Origin: Lucifugimonas sp038150225
GTDB lineage: Bacteria > Chloroflexota > Dehalococcoidia > Lucifugimonadales > Lucifugimonadaceae
Assembly (NCBI GenBank): GCA_038150225.1
Contig: JAYQWG010000017.1
Location: forward strand, 1 to 48,306
DNA: 48,306 nucleotides
Reading direction: 5' to 3'
Shown: positions 33,935-42,391 of the stretch, one piece after another
Layout: every line of letters starts with the position of its first letter
Position numbering within the stretch: the first letter of the stretch is position 1
The notes under the pieces: model-generated
What the model was told of the DNA's origin: nothing
Databases searched by the model: none
Seen by the model: only the letters and a program-made list of their open reading frames with translations
Program-made: the position numbers and the translations under genes

Positions 33935-34441
33935 CTACTGGTTGAGTTCGTACTTGTAGGTGACGATAGGTACGCCTTCAATCCCGTCGTCATATTCTTG
34001 ATCCAGAGTCCACCCATGCCGTTCGTAGAAACGACGTGTTCCCTCGTTTGATGCGATAACCCCGAGCTGGGCAATACGGTGTCCCTGCTCAGTCATGAAC
34101 CGCTGGGCGACACGCATTAGCTTCGAGCCGATACCGTCACCGGTCCTACCAGGTAACACGTGCATGCCGGTAAGTTGGGCATCAAACCGCGAAGTAGCTG
34201 GCATGGTCGCAACCCTGGCACTGCCAATAATCGATTCGTTTTCTACAGCAACCCAGGTTCGAGATGCCGCATCGGGTTCGAGCAGTACCTCTTTCCACTT
34301 CTCCTGGTATTCGGCGAGATCCCTGGACTCGACCCATTCGCTCGATGCAAAGGGTTTGAACGACTCCGTATGGCTGAGATAAATCAGTAAAGCAACTTGT
34401 TCGTAGTCTTCAGGCAGTGCAGGGCGTATTGAGATCATCAT
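33935..34441 (-). CDS. GNAT-family N-acetyltransferase
   Basis: A 168-residue single-domain acetyltransferase. ISIRPALPEDYEQVALLIYL opens the fold, VAVENESIIGSARVATMPAT is the central beta segment, LTGMHVLPGRTGDGIGSKLM holds the acetyl-CoA loop (R/GxxGxG variant GRTGDGIG), and ASNEGTRRFYERHGWTLD is the C-terminal motif. Substrate unknown. It converges on the CBS-domain gene with an eight-base gap. Two consecutive ATGs (34441, 34438) are both possible starts. Confidence 0.85.
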   Translation of the reverse strand: MMISIRPALPEDYEQVALLIYLSHTESFKPFASSEWVESRDLAEYQEKWKEVLLEPDAASRTWVAVENESIIGSARVATMPATSRFDAQLTGMHVLPGRTGDGIGSKLMRVAQRFMTEQGHRIAQLGVIASNEGTRRFYERHGWTLDQEYDDGIEGVPIVTYKYELNQ

Positions 34442-34474
34442 TGGTTGGTGAACAACGGTATAAGGGTTAAATGA

Positions 34475-34503
34475 AAAGCGCCCCGAATAACTCGGGGCGC
34501 TTT
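34475..34503 (-). terminator. intrinsic terminator after the collagen-like gene
   Basis: Near-perfect 12-bp stem AAAGCGCCCCGA (34475-34486) / TCGGGGCGCTTT (34492-34503) with a five-base loop. On the minus strand it ends in T residues and follows the collagen-like gene. Confidence 0.85.
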
Positions 34504-34523
34504 AGCACGTTCCTTGTTAGGAA

Positions 34524-35018
34524 TTACCCGCCGATTTTGTCGACTAGGAGGAAGGCACCAGAAGCTCGGTTGCCCTGGTCACCCGTGGCAGTGATCGTGT
34601 AGAGACCTACGCCCCAGTCAAGATCAACTGTCAATTCCAACGCACCATTGTCGTTTGCGATGGTGGTCGAATCGTTGGTTCGTGAAGTTGAACCCGAGAG
34701 AAGAACGTCAAAGCCGCCCTTCTTACCAGCTACAGAAATCTGCTCGCCTTTGCCAAATCCACCACCGATGATGGTGACAGAAGCGCTACCAGCTGTGATT
34801 TCTGCTGATCCTGTAGCAGGACCAGAAGCGTCGAAGACTGTGAGCCCACCAATTTTGGTAGTTCCGTCCTCGCCGTCAGCACCAGCGTCACCCTGTGGGC
34901 CAACTGATCCTTGAGGTCCAACAGCACCTGGGTTGCCAGGCTCACCAGGAGCGCCGGCTGGACCGCGCTCACCCTGACATGCAATTGCAGCCTTAAGGGC
35001 GAACATCGTACCTATCAA
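34524..35018 (-). CDS. secreted collagen-like repeat protein, 5' end uncertain
   Basis: Short hydrophobic leader (LIGTMFALKAAIAC) followed by twelve Gly-x-y triplets (GERGPAGAPGEPGNP, then GAVGPQGSVGPQGDAGAD) and a beta-rich domain of about 110 residues with VTIIGGGFGKGEQISVAG and WGVGLYTITATGDQGNRASG, resembling an IPT/TIG-like extracellular fold. AIAC could be a lipobox, but lacks the usual Leu, so lipoprotein attachment is uncertain. I place the start at the TTG 35018; the ATG at 35006 is an alternative. The frame stays open into the N gap at 35055, so upstream sequence could be missing. Likely a surface or secreted structural protein; no partner genes are nearby. Confidence 0.68.
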   Translation of the reverse strand: MIGTMFALKAAIACQGERGPAGAPGEPGNPGAVGPQGSVGPQGDAGADGEDGTTKIGGLTVFDASGPATGSAEITAGSASVTIIGGGFGKGEQISVAGKKGGFDVLLSGSTSRTNDSTTIANDNGALELTVDLDWGVGLYTITATGDQGNRASGAFLLVDKIGG

Positions 35019-35054
35019 TATGAAAGCCTTGAGCTTTCCTCGGAGCAGACCTGT

Positions 35055-35154
35055 NNNNNNNNNNNNNNNNNNNNNNNNNNNNNNNNNNNNNNNNNNNNNN
35101 NNNNNNNNNNNNNNNNNNNNNNNNNNNNNNNNNNNNNNNNNNNNNNNNNNNNNN
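35055..35154. other. assembly gap (100 N)
   Basis: Exactly one hundred N characters, a conventional scaffold gap of unknown true length. It falls upstream of the collagen-like gene and of rpsO, so promoters or a small gene may be hidden. The 297 bases from the gap to rpsO (35155-35451) hold no gene I can support. Confidence 0.99.
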
Positions 35155-35386
35155 TTCGGGCGATTTCTCAACTGTCAAGCAATACGAACACGCCTTAAGA
35201 GGTCTTTTGTCCCATGCTGTGAGCAATTATTTGAGATGAATATCACCTGTAAACGCACCGCAGTGCGGCGACTAAACCACTCCACCGATAACGCTCCAAC
35301 TCCACCACTATTGTTATGTTGAACTCAACTTAATCGTGATATTGTTCTTAGGTTGCAAAGAATGAAATGAGAAGCAATAAGTGAGA

Positions 35387-35427
35387 GCGCACGAGGAAGT
35401 GCGCACCGTCGACAGCAACAGGTCGAC
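35387..35427 (+). promoter_or_regulatory. rpsO leader hairpins, possible S15 autoregulatory site
   Basis: Two consecutive stem-loops precede rpsO: GCGCAC-GAGGAA-GTGCGC (35387-35404) and GTCGAC-N8-GTCGAC (35408-35427). S15 represses its own mRNA through structured leaders in several phyla, each with a different fold, so this pair is a candidate. No match to a known S15 leader class was established. Confidence 0.4.
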
Positions 35428-35451
35428 ATTTATATCGGAGAACTATCTACC

Positions 35452-35715
35452 TTGGATCAGTCACAGCGAACAGCAGTAATTGAACAGTACCGAACCCACG
35501 ACACAGACACTGGTTCAACTGAAATTCAAATCGCACTGCTAACTTCCCGCATATCCGAGTTGACAGAGCACCTGCGCGAGCACAAGCACGATCACAGCAG
35601 CAGGCGCGGACTATTGAAACTGGTCGGACAACGACGCCGGCTACTTAACTATCTCAATAGCGAAGATGTGAATCGATACCGAGATATCGTCAACAAGCTC
35701 GGTCTGCGTAAGTAG
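35452..35715 (+). CDS. rpsO: 30S ribosomal protein S15
   Basis: Primary 16S rRNA-binding protein of the platform. The 87-residue length and core motifs are standard: HDTDTGSTEIQIALLTSRI, LTEHLREHKHDHSSRRGLL and LVGQRRRLLNYLNSEDVNRY. The start is a TTG at 35452, unusual for a ribosomal protein. GGAG stands 11 bases upstream, a long spacing, and two hairpins lie in the leader. Both points suggest translational control. A terminator separates it from pnp, the usual partner. Confidence 0.97.
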   Translation: MDQSQRTAVIEQYRTHDTDTGSTEIQIALLTSRISELTEHLREHKHDHSSRRGLLKLVGQRRRLLNYLNSEDVNRYRDIVNKLGLRK

Positions 35716-35719
35716 TTAG

Positions 35720-35743
35720 ACGCCCCACTCGCTGGGGCGTTTT
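35720..35743 (+). terminator. intrinsic terminator between rpsO and pnp
   Basis: Perfect stem ACGCCCC (35720-35726) / GGGGCGT (35734-35740), loop of seven, then TTTGTTT. Some read-through to pnp, or cleavage here, would match the usual rpsO-pnp arrangement. Confidence 0.8.
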
Positions 35744-35886
35744 GTTTGATGGTCCAACAGCTCCCTTTAGACAGTTAAACCGCATACCTGCTCGAAGTTA
35801 ACTTTTCCGTTTAAAGATTTCTCAGAATCACCGTTGTTGGTCCGTGACTTTTCAGAGTCAAAAGAACCGAAGAACAAGAGAAGAAA

Positions 35887-38283
35887 ATGATTAATAAATT
35901 TGAAATGGAAGTTGGTGGGCGCGTACTCGAGATCGAGCACGGCCGGGTAGCCAACCAGGCGGGCGGTGCAGTCACTGTCAGGTACGGCGACACAATGGTT
36001 CTGGCTACGGCTACTGCCTCGAAGTCGCCTCGACCAGGAGCAGACTTCCTCCCACTGACTGTTGACGTAGCTGAGAAGGCATATGCGAACGGCAAGCTGC
36101 CGGGAGGATTCTTCAAGCGTGAAGGGCGTCCGGCGACTGAAGCAATTCTCGCTGCACGAGTGATCGACCGACCGATTCGTCCTTTATTTTCGAAGACACT
36201 TCACAACGACATCCAGATCATCATCACCGTACTCTCGAGCGATGGCGTAAACCCATACTCCGCTCTCGGAATTGTTGGTGCGTCATGTGCGCTCGCGATT
36301 TCCGATATTCCATTCCATGACCCAATTGGTAGTTGTGTGATCGGATTGGTCGACGGTGAACTTGTTGTGAACCCGACCTACCAGGAACTGCAAACCAGCG
36401 ATCTCGAACTGATGGTTGCCGGTACTGGCGACGCCACGATGATGGTCGAATCCGGTGCCAACTTCGTTTCCGAGGATGTGCTTCTCGACGCACTCGAACT
36501 CGCCCAGGAAGTAAACGGAGCCATCGTTGAGCAGATCGAAGAAATCCGAGCCAAAGTCGGAAAAGAGAAGTGGGAAGCTCCTGAGGTTTCAGAAGAGCAA
36601 AAAGCAGCCGAGCAGGCGACGCGAGAGTTTGTAGGCGAAGAGTTCATTGCCGCTCTGAAGGAGCCTGGAGACAAGGCAACTCGCCAGGCGCGGATTAGTT
36701 CAGTCATGGATGGCGCAGTCGACAAACTGGGTGAAGACCACGACCCGATGTACGTAAAAGGTGCGCTCTACGCACTTGAGACCGAGGCAGTCCGAAGCAC
36801 GATTCTCGAGGACGGCATTCGCCCCGACGGTCGAAAAATGGATGAAATCCGACCACTTCACTCAGAAGTCGGATACCTTCCGCGGGTCCACGGCTCAGGA
36901 ATATTTACCCGGGGTGAAACCCAGATCATGGGTGTGCTCACACTCGCATCAGCTGGTGAGCGACAGCGTCTCGACAACTACGGTATCGAGACCGACAAAC
37001 ACTTTATGCACCACTACAACTTCCCTCCTTACTCAACAGGTGAGGCTGGTCGATTCGGTTTCACCGGTCGACGTGAAGTCGGACACGGTGCACTTGCCGA
37101 ACGGGCACTCCAACCGGTTGTCCCATCGCAAGAAGAATTTCCGTACACAATCCGATTGGTTTCGGAAGCTTTGAGCTCAAACGGTTCAACGTCTATGGCC
37201 AGTGTTTGTGCTGGTTCCCTCGCAATGATGGATGGCGGTATCCCGATCAAGGCTCCTGTTGCAGGAATTGCAATGGGACTCATCACTGGTGAAGGCGGTA
37301 AGTACGCCGTTCTGACCGATATTCAAGGTGCGGAAGACCACTCTGGTGACATGGACTTCAAGGTCGCTGGTACCCGAGATGGTGTTACCGCACTCCAGAT
37401 GGACATCAAGGTCAAGGGAATTACCTTCGAAATCATGCAGCAAGCGCTTGAACAGGCGAAGGTTGCACGTCTCGAAATTCTCGATCACATGGGCAGCACA
37501 ATTGCCAACTCTCGTGACGATCTGAGCCAGTTCGCACCTCGCATGCTTTCACTCAAGGTTCCGACCGACAAGATCGGTGCAATCATTGGTCCTGGAGGAT
37601 CAGTCATTCGTGGCATGATCGACGAGTTCGGTGTCACTATTGATGTACAAGACGATGGAACGGTCGTAATCGGATCACCCGACCAAGAAGCCGCCGAGAA
37701 GGCAGAAAACGCTATTCAGGCTCTTACCAAGGAAGTAGAAGTCGGTGACAAATACACCGGCCGAGTCGTTCGAATCATGCCGTTCGGCGCATTCGTACAG
37801 ATTCTCCCTGGCAAGGATGGAATGGTTCACATTAGTGAACTTGCAGAGCACCGAGTACCAGACGTTGAGTCGGTCGTAAGCATTGGCGACCAGCTCGAAG
37901 TAATGGTTATCAACATCGACAACCAGGGTCGAATCGACCTCTCACACCGAGCGATTCTTGAAGAAGCGAACGGTGATGGCGATGGTCCGTCACGTCCAGA
38001 GCGACGAGAACGCAGCGGTGACCGTGGCGACCGCAGTGATCGCGGAGACCGAGGCCCTCGGGGTCGAGGTGGACGCGGTGGCGACCGTGGTGACAGAGGT
38101 GACCGAGGTGGTCGATCACGAGGATCTCGTGACGATCGCGGCGGACGACGAGAACGTCGAAACTTCGACTCTGACGACAACGGTGGTGATGATGACTCAC
38201 CACGACGCGACCGAGGGTCGCGCCGAGCTGTTGGCGGATATGATGGAAGCAGTCGACGATCAGGTCCGCCTCGCCGACGATAG
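35887..38283 (+). CDS. pnp: polynucleotide phosphorylase with RGD/RGG-rich tail
   Basis: Phosphorolytic 3'-5' exoribonuclease and polymerase of the RNA degradosome. Two RNase PH domains (about 1-220 and 315-545) flank the helical linker. The second contains TDIQGAEDHSGDMDFKVAGT with the catalytic Asp pair. The KH domain follows (VPTDKIGAIIGPGGSVIRGM, about 555-610) and the S1 domain (GDKYTGRVVRIMPFGAFVQI, about 620-690). About 105 further residues form a low-complexity tail of Arg, Gly, Asp and Ser (GDRGDRSDRGDRGPRGRGG, later SRRSGPPRRR). The usual protein ends soon after S1. GAGAAG lies just before the ATG. dapB follows after 35 bases. Confidence 0.97.
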   Translation: MINKFEMEVGGRVLEIEHGRVANQAGGAVTVRYGDTMVLATATASKSPRPGADFLPLTVDVAEKAYANGKLPGGFFKREGRPATEAILAARVIDRPIRPLFSKTLHNDIQIIITVLSSDGVNPYSALGIVGASCALAISDIPFHDPIGSCVIGLVDGELVVNPTYQELQTSDLELMVAGTGDATMMVESGANFVSEDVLLDALELAQEVNGAIVEQIEEIRAKVGKEKWEAPEVSEEQKAAEQATREFVGEEFIAALKEPGDKATRQARISSVMDGAVDKLGEDHDPMYVKGALYALETEAVRSTILEDGIRPDGRKMDEIRPLHSEVGYLPRVHGSGIFTRGETQIMGVLTLASAGERQRLDNYGIETDKHFMHHYNFPPYSTGEAGRFGFTGRREVGHGALAERALQPVVPSQEEFPYTIRLVSEALSSNGSTSMASVCAGSLAMMDGGIPIKAPVAGIAMGLITGEGGKYAVLTDIQGAEDHSGDMDFKVAGTRDGVTALQMDIKVKGITFEIMQQALEQAKVARLEILDHMGSTIANSRDDLSQFAPRMLSLKVPTDKIGAIIGPGGSVIRGMIDEFGVTIDVQDDGTVVIGSPDQEAAEKAENAIQALTKEVEVGDKYTGRVVRIMPFGAFVQILPGKDGMVHISELAEHRVPDVESVVSIGDQLEVMVINIDNQGRIDLSHRAILEEANGDGDGPSRPERRERSGDRGDRSDRGDRGPRGRGGRGGDRGDRGDRGGRSRGSRDDRGGRRERRNFDSDDNGGDDDSPRRDRGSRRAVGGYDGSSRRSGPPRRR

Positions 38284-38318
38284 AAGCGAAGTATTGAGCA
38301 TCAACCGGTAGATTTCAG

Positions 38319-39134
38319 ATGACGTCAGAGATCAAAGTCGCAGTAAATGGTGTCCTCGGACGCATGGGGTCTACCGTGTTGGTTGCAGCCGCTAACGAGC
38401 CCGGAGTAATCCCGGTAGGCGGAGCGGATATTTCTGCAAGCGCGAACGAAATTCGAATTCCTAACTCAGATGAATCCGGGGTTCTGGCGACCAGCCTTGA
38501 AAGCTTTTTCCAAACGCTGGTTCCGGACGTCGTCGTTGACTTCACCAACGGTGAGGCGGCCAAATCATCAATTCTCACTTGTATAGAAAACGGAGTGAGG
38601 GTCGTATCAGGTTCGACCGGGCTATCGCCTGAAGATCTCGACGAAATAGCCCAGGCATCTGCCGCCAAAGGTGTTGGCGTGATTTCGGCATCGAACTTCG
38701 CATTAGGCGCAGTCCTATTGATGCACCTCGCTGGTATCGCCTCCAAGTATTTTGACTACGCCGATCTGATCGAGAGCCACCATGAAATGAAGGTCGATGC
38801 ACCTTCGGGTACAGCCTTGTCCATCGCTGAAGCGATGATTGAGGGACGAGGTGGTTCGTTTGATCAGAACGAGGCTGAGCTAGAAACGCTCGCTGGTACC
38901 CGTGGCGGATCGTTCAAGGGCATTAACGTTCACAGTGCTCGAATGCCGGGCCGAGTTGCTCGCCACGAAGTGGTGTTTGGAGCACTCGGTCAAACATTGA
39001 CGATGATCCATGATTCAATCAACCGTGAAAGCTTTATGCCCGGCGTGATGCTGGGAGTGAAGAAAGTGGTTGATGAAACTGGATTGGTCATTGGTCTCGC
39101 CAACGTTCTCGGACTCGACAAGCTCAAGCAGTAG
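38319..39134 (+). CDS. dapB: 4-hydroxy-tetrahydrodipicolinate reductase
   Basis: NAD(P)H-dependent second committed step towards diaminopimelate and lysine. The N-terminal dinucleotide motif is VAVNGVLGRMGSTV; GSTGLSPEDL and SASNFALGAVLLMHLAG follow. The substrate site is ESHHEMKVDAPSGTAL, with the His pair and the Lys in the family-typical positions. Length is 271 residues. It follows pnp and precedes asd and dapA, so three successive enzymes of one pathway lie together, though in the order dapB-asd-dapA. Confidence 0.96.
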   Translation: MTSEIKVAVNGVLGRMGSTVLVAAANEPGVIPVGGADISASANEIRIPNSDESGVLATSLESFFQTLVPDVVVDFTNGEAAKSSILTCIENGVRVVSGSTGLSPEDLDEIAQASAAKGVGVISASNFALGAVLLMHLAGIASKYFDYADLIESHHEMKVDAPSGTALSIAEAMIEGRGGSFDQNEAELETLAGTRGGSFKGINVHSARMPGRVARHEVVFGALGQTLTMIHDSINRESFMPGVMLGVKKVVDETGLVIGLANVLGLDKLKQ

Positions 39135-39227
39135 CCAGTCGCCCTGATGGGTAGGCTGGCCGACCCGATATACGTGGAGCTCCTACTTCTGAGCTCGTAA
39201 TTACTGAATTCCAAGAAATTTTCCTAA

Positions 39228-40280
39228 ATGAACGCTAACGATCTTAATGTTGCAATTGTCGGAGCCACCGGCGCAGCGGGTGGCACTGCACTAAAAATAT
39301 TGCTTGAGCGGAATCATCCTGCTGATCGCGTCACAGCGATGGCATCGGCTCGGTCAGCCGGCACCAAGTTGCCATACGGTGATGCTGAACTGACGATTAT
39401 CGAAGCAACGGAAGACGCCTTCGAAGGTATTGACGTCGCGCTGTTCGCTGCGGGCGGATCCGTAAGTAAAGCCCTCGCTCACAAGGCGGTTGAGAAGGGT
39501 GTGTTCGTGATCGATAAGGGCTCCATTTTCCGAATGGACCCGACAATCCCGCTGGTCGTTCCTGAAGTTAATGGTGACGACATCGACTGGCACCCCGGTA
39601 TCGTCTCGACTCCAAACTGCACAAGCACTCCATTGGTGATGGTGATTGACGCACTCCGAGAAGTTGCTCCGGTGAAGACCGTAACCGTTGCTACGTACCA
39701 GTCGACAACTGGTACCGGCGTTGCAGCCAACCAGGAGTTGTTGGACCAGTCCCGCCGAGTTCTCAACGGAGAGGATGCCAACCCCGAGGTTTATCCGCAC
39801 GAGATTGCATTCAACGTTCTTCCTCATGTTGATGACTTCCTTGAAAACGGCTACACCAAGGAAGAGCAGAAAATGCTCAATGAGTCGCGCAAAATATTGC
39901 ACGACGATGCACTGCCGGTTTCGGCTACCTGCGTTCGAGTTCCAGTAGAAATCTCACATAGTGAATCGGTTCAGATTGAATTCGAATCCGCCATATCCGT
40001 CGCCGAGGCAGTCAAAGCACTCGAAGCGTATGACGGCGTGCTGGTTGTAGACGACCCGACCAAGAATGAATACCCTATGCCACTCAAGGCGGCTGGGCGA
40101 GATGAAGTGTTCGTTGGCAGGATCCGCAAGGACATTGCTCACGAGAACGGTCTTGTTCTGTGGTTGTCATGCGACAACCTCCGAAAGGGTGCTGCTCTTA
40201 ACGCTATCCAGATCATGGATGAAGCGTTGAGGAGAGACGCCCTGAAGCCCGCATCAAAAAGAAAGACAGCAAGCGCCTAG
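39228..40280 (+). CDS. asd: aspartate-semialdehyde dehydrogenase
   Basis: Reduces aspartyl phosphate to the semialdehyde that feeds DapA. NADP-binding start VAIVGATGAAGGTALKIL, nucleophile C131 in STPNCTSTPL, acid/base H244 in VPVEISHSESV. Where many homologues have DNSSAFRMDP the protein reads DKGSIFRMDP, and the SGAG-type loop is STTGTGVAANQ. Overall length is 350 residues with a short basic tail (PASKRKTASA). Function is still secure from the pathway context: dapB ends 93 bases before, dapA starts 55 bases after. Confidence 0.94.
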   Translation: MNANDLNVAIVGATGAAGGTALKILLERNHPADRVTAMASARSAGTKLPYGDAELTIIEATEDAFEGIDVALFAAGGSVSKALAHKAVEKGVFVIDKGSIFRMDPTIPLVVPEVNGDDIDWHPGIVSTPNCTSTPLVMVIDALREVAPVKTVTVATYQSTTGTGVAANQELLDQSRRVLNGEDANPEVYPHEIAFNVLPHVDDFLENGYTKEEQKMLNESRKILHDDALPVSATCVRVPVEISHSESVQIEFESAISVAEAVKALEAYDGVLVVDDPTKNEYPMPLKAAGRDEVFVGRIRKDIAHENGLVLWLSCDNLRKGAALNAIQIMDEALRRDALKPASKRKTASA

Positions 40281-40335
40281 CAACTATTCGGGCGTGCTGG
40301 AACAGTAGATCTACCCGACGAGAGGTCGGATTCGA

Positions 40336-41232
40336 ATGGCAGAACTTGGGCGACTCCTAACAGCAATGGTGACTCCGTTTAAAGAAAACGGAGAAGTTGA
40401 TTACGCACGTGCTCGCGAACTAGCGGTTGCGTTGCTCAAGTCGGGATCCGATGGACTTGTTATCGGCGGGACAACTGGTGAAGCTCCGTCGATTAGTGAT
40501 GACGAGCTTCTACAACTGTTCTCCGAGGTCAAAGACGCAATCGGTGAAGACGGTGCTGTTGTCGCTGGTACGACAAACAACAACACCCGTGGATCGATCG
40601 CACTTTCAAAGGAAGCAGAGCGAGCTGGAGTCGACGCACTTCTGCTAACCGTGCCTGCCTACAACAAACCGACAATGGGTGGTTTGTATCAGCACTTCAC
40701 CGCAATCGCTGATTCGGTTTCGATTCCGGGAATTCTGTACAACGTGCCAAGTCGGACCGCTCTCAATATGGACGCGGCGACAACTTTGCGTCTTGCAGAG
40801 GTCGACAACATTGTTGGGGTGAAAGAAGCGTCGAGCGATCCTGACCAGATCGCCTATGTCATCAAAGATTCTCCCGACGGCTTCAAAGTCTGGAGCGGGA
40901 ACGACAACGAGACTTTCGCAACTATGGCAACCGGTGGTTACGGAATTGTCAGTGTCGCCGGGAACATTATTAGTGGACAGGTCCAAAAAATGATGGGTCT
41001 GATCCTTGAAGGTGATGTTGAGGCTGCGGCTGCTGAACACCTACGAATGCTTCCAATATTCAACGCTTTGTTCTACATCACCAACCCTATTCCTGTTCGC
41101 TACGCAATGAACCGTTCCGGGTTTGATGTTGGGCCGGCGCGATTGCCAATGGTGCCCGAACCCGCAGAGCTTGAAGCGTTCGCCGCCAAGTTCGATCCAA
41201 TCATGGATCAGTACGAAATCGACCTGAAATAG
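40336..41232 (+). CDS. dapA: 4-hydroxy-tetrahydrodipicolinate synthase
   Basis: Condenses pyruvate with aspartate semialdehyde. All class landmarks are present: GGTTGEAPS (T46, T47), PAYNKP (Y109), ILYNVPSRT (Y135 and R140) and Schiff-base K163 in GVKEASSD. The 298-residue length is normal. This is the true DapA of the window, and it shows by contrast how far the homologue at 9162-10070 has diverged. It is the third gene of the dapB-asd-dapA run; the YvcK-type gene starts 131 bases later. Confidence 0.97.
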   Translation: MAELGRLLTAMVTPFKENGEVDYARARELAVALLKSGSDGLVIGGTTGEAPSISDDELLQLFSEVKDAIGEDGAVVAGTTNNNTRGSIALSKEAERAGVDALLLTVPAYNKPTMGGLYQHFTAIADSVSIPGILYNVPSRTALNMDAATTLRLAEVDNIVGVKEASSDPDQIAYVIKDSPDGFKVWSGNDNETFATMATGGYGIVSVAGNIISGQVQKMMGLILEGDVEAAAAEHLRMLPIFNALFYITNPIPVRYAMNRSGFDVGPARLPMVPEPAELEAFAAKFDPIMDQYEIDLK

Positions 41233-41363
41233 TTGCTGACGATTACATCTTGTAATCGAGAAACTCACCGATTTCTCACCAAGACCTCTACACAACGCGA
41301 ACTGTTCGGTGGCATTCTTGCCAGTGATTGGTGCGCCATGTTTGGATCTGAGAGATCAAAGTT

Positions 41364-42353
41364 TTGAGTAACGACCGCAACAAAATCGTTGTGATTGGCG
41401 GAGGTAGTGGAACCTCCGCTGCGATTCGTGGACTCAAGTCTCACAACACCGATCTCACCGCAGTCGTGACAATGTTCGATAGCGGTGGCAGCACAGGCAT
41501 CCTGAGAGATGAATTTGGCTACCCGCCTTTCGGGGATTTGCGCCAGTGTCTGGCTGCTTTGAGTCCTGACGGCGATGAACGAACTGACGCGCTGGACCAG
41601 GCTCTTGGATTCAGGTTTGATTCGGACTCCAGCTTGAATGGGCACAGTGTCGGAAACCTGGTGTTGGCGGCTCTAACGACAGCGTACGGCGGACTCCAGC
41701 CTGCGCTCGATGAAATATCCTCGATATTGCGCGTCGACGGTCAAGTTGTTCCTGTAACTCTAAGTGCAGCCCACTTGTGTGCTCGTCTGCTCGATGGTCA
41801 GGTGATTCGAACAGAATCAGCTATCGATCTCAGGGGGGCAAACGCGCCAGGGATCGACGAAGTATTCCTCGACAAGCAAGTCACCGCGAACGACCGAGCG
41901 ATAAATGCTCTTAATGAAGCTGACGCAATTCTTCTGGGGCCTGGCGATTTGTACACGAGTGTGATCCCCAACTTGCTAGTACCAGGAATTGCTGAGGCAA
42001 TTCGTGAATCGAACGCATCGGTCATTTACGCCTGCAACCTCATGACCAAGGCAGGAGAAACTGATGGCTTCGGGGCGTCAGACTTCGCAAGAGAAATTGT
42101 TCGATACTTGGACGGCAGGAAGCTTGATTACCTGTTGGTCAACGATTCAAAGTTTCCGACGAACGTGCTCAATGCCTACTCACAGGAGCACGCTGAGCAA
42201 GTTGTCATCGTTAACGGCAGGGCACTCGAGTTTGCAAGCGAAATTGTGGAAGGCGATTTCGTGCACATTGATGACCTTCAGGTGCGTCACGATTCGAAAA
42301 AGCTAGCCGACGTGGTAATGGCTTCTCTTGAATCAAAAAAGCCCTTGAGCTAG
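41364..42353 (+). CDS. YvcK/GlmR family (CofD-like) factor
   Basis: Relative of Bacillus YvcK/GlmR, a UDP-sugar-binding protein needed for cell-wall precursor balance during gluconeogenic growth. The 329-residue protein begins with KIVVIGGGSGTSAAIRGL, then VVTMFDSGGSTGILRDEFG, PFGDLRQCLAALS, NGHSVGNLVLAAL, ADAILLGPGDLYTSVIPNLL and IYACNLMTKAGETDGF, all family hallmarks. Start is the TTG 41364; a nine-codon frame beginning at the ATG 41338 ends overlapping it and might couple translation. The location after the dap genes and in the same genome segment as glmU fits a cell-wall role, which is inferred. Confidence 0.9.
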   Translation: MSNDRNKIVVIGGGSGTSAAIRGLKSHNTDLTAVVTMFDSGGSTGILRDEFGYPPFGDLRQCLAALSPDGDERTDALDQALGFRFDSDSSLNGHSVGNLVLAALTTAYGGLQPALDEISSILRVDGQVVPVTLSAAHLCARLLDGQVIRTESAIDLRGANAPGIDEVFLDKQVTANDRAINALNEADAILLGPGDLYTSVIPNLLVPGIAEAIRESNASVIYACNLMTKAGETDGFGASDFAREIVRYLDGRKLDYLLVNDSKFPTNVLNAYSQEHAEQVVIVNGRALEFASEIVEGDFVHIDDLQVRHDSKKLADVVMASLESKKPLS

Positions 42354-42368
42354 AACCCACGGGCTTTT
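42337..42368 (+). terminator. terminator overlapping the end of the YvcK-type gene
   Basis: Stem AAAAGCCC (42337-42344) / GGGCTTTT (42361-42368) with a 16-base loop containing the stop codon, then a T-rich run. It lies between the convergent yvcK-type and purA genes. Confidence 0.6.
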
Positions 42369-42391
42369 CGTTTTTAGACTGATTGCTTGAA

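Noticed and set aside
34911..35322. Frames running through the N gap on both strands
   Set aside because: They exist only because N codons were not treated as stops; no sequence supports them.
38000..38160. Tandem repeat in the DNA as a CRISPR or satellite
   Set aside because: The units are short, degenerate and in frame with the RGD-rich tail of PNPase, so they are coding low-complexity sequence.
39354..39902. 182-codon minus-strand frame inside asd
   Set aside because: It is antisense to a secure dehydrogenase gene and has no protein-like motif.
41338..41367. Nine-codon frame overlapping the YvcK-type TTG start
   Set aside because: Too short to separate from chance; mentioned only as a possible coupling leader.
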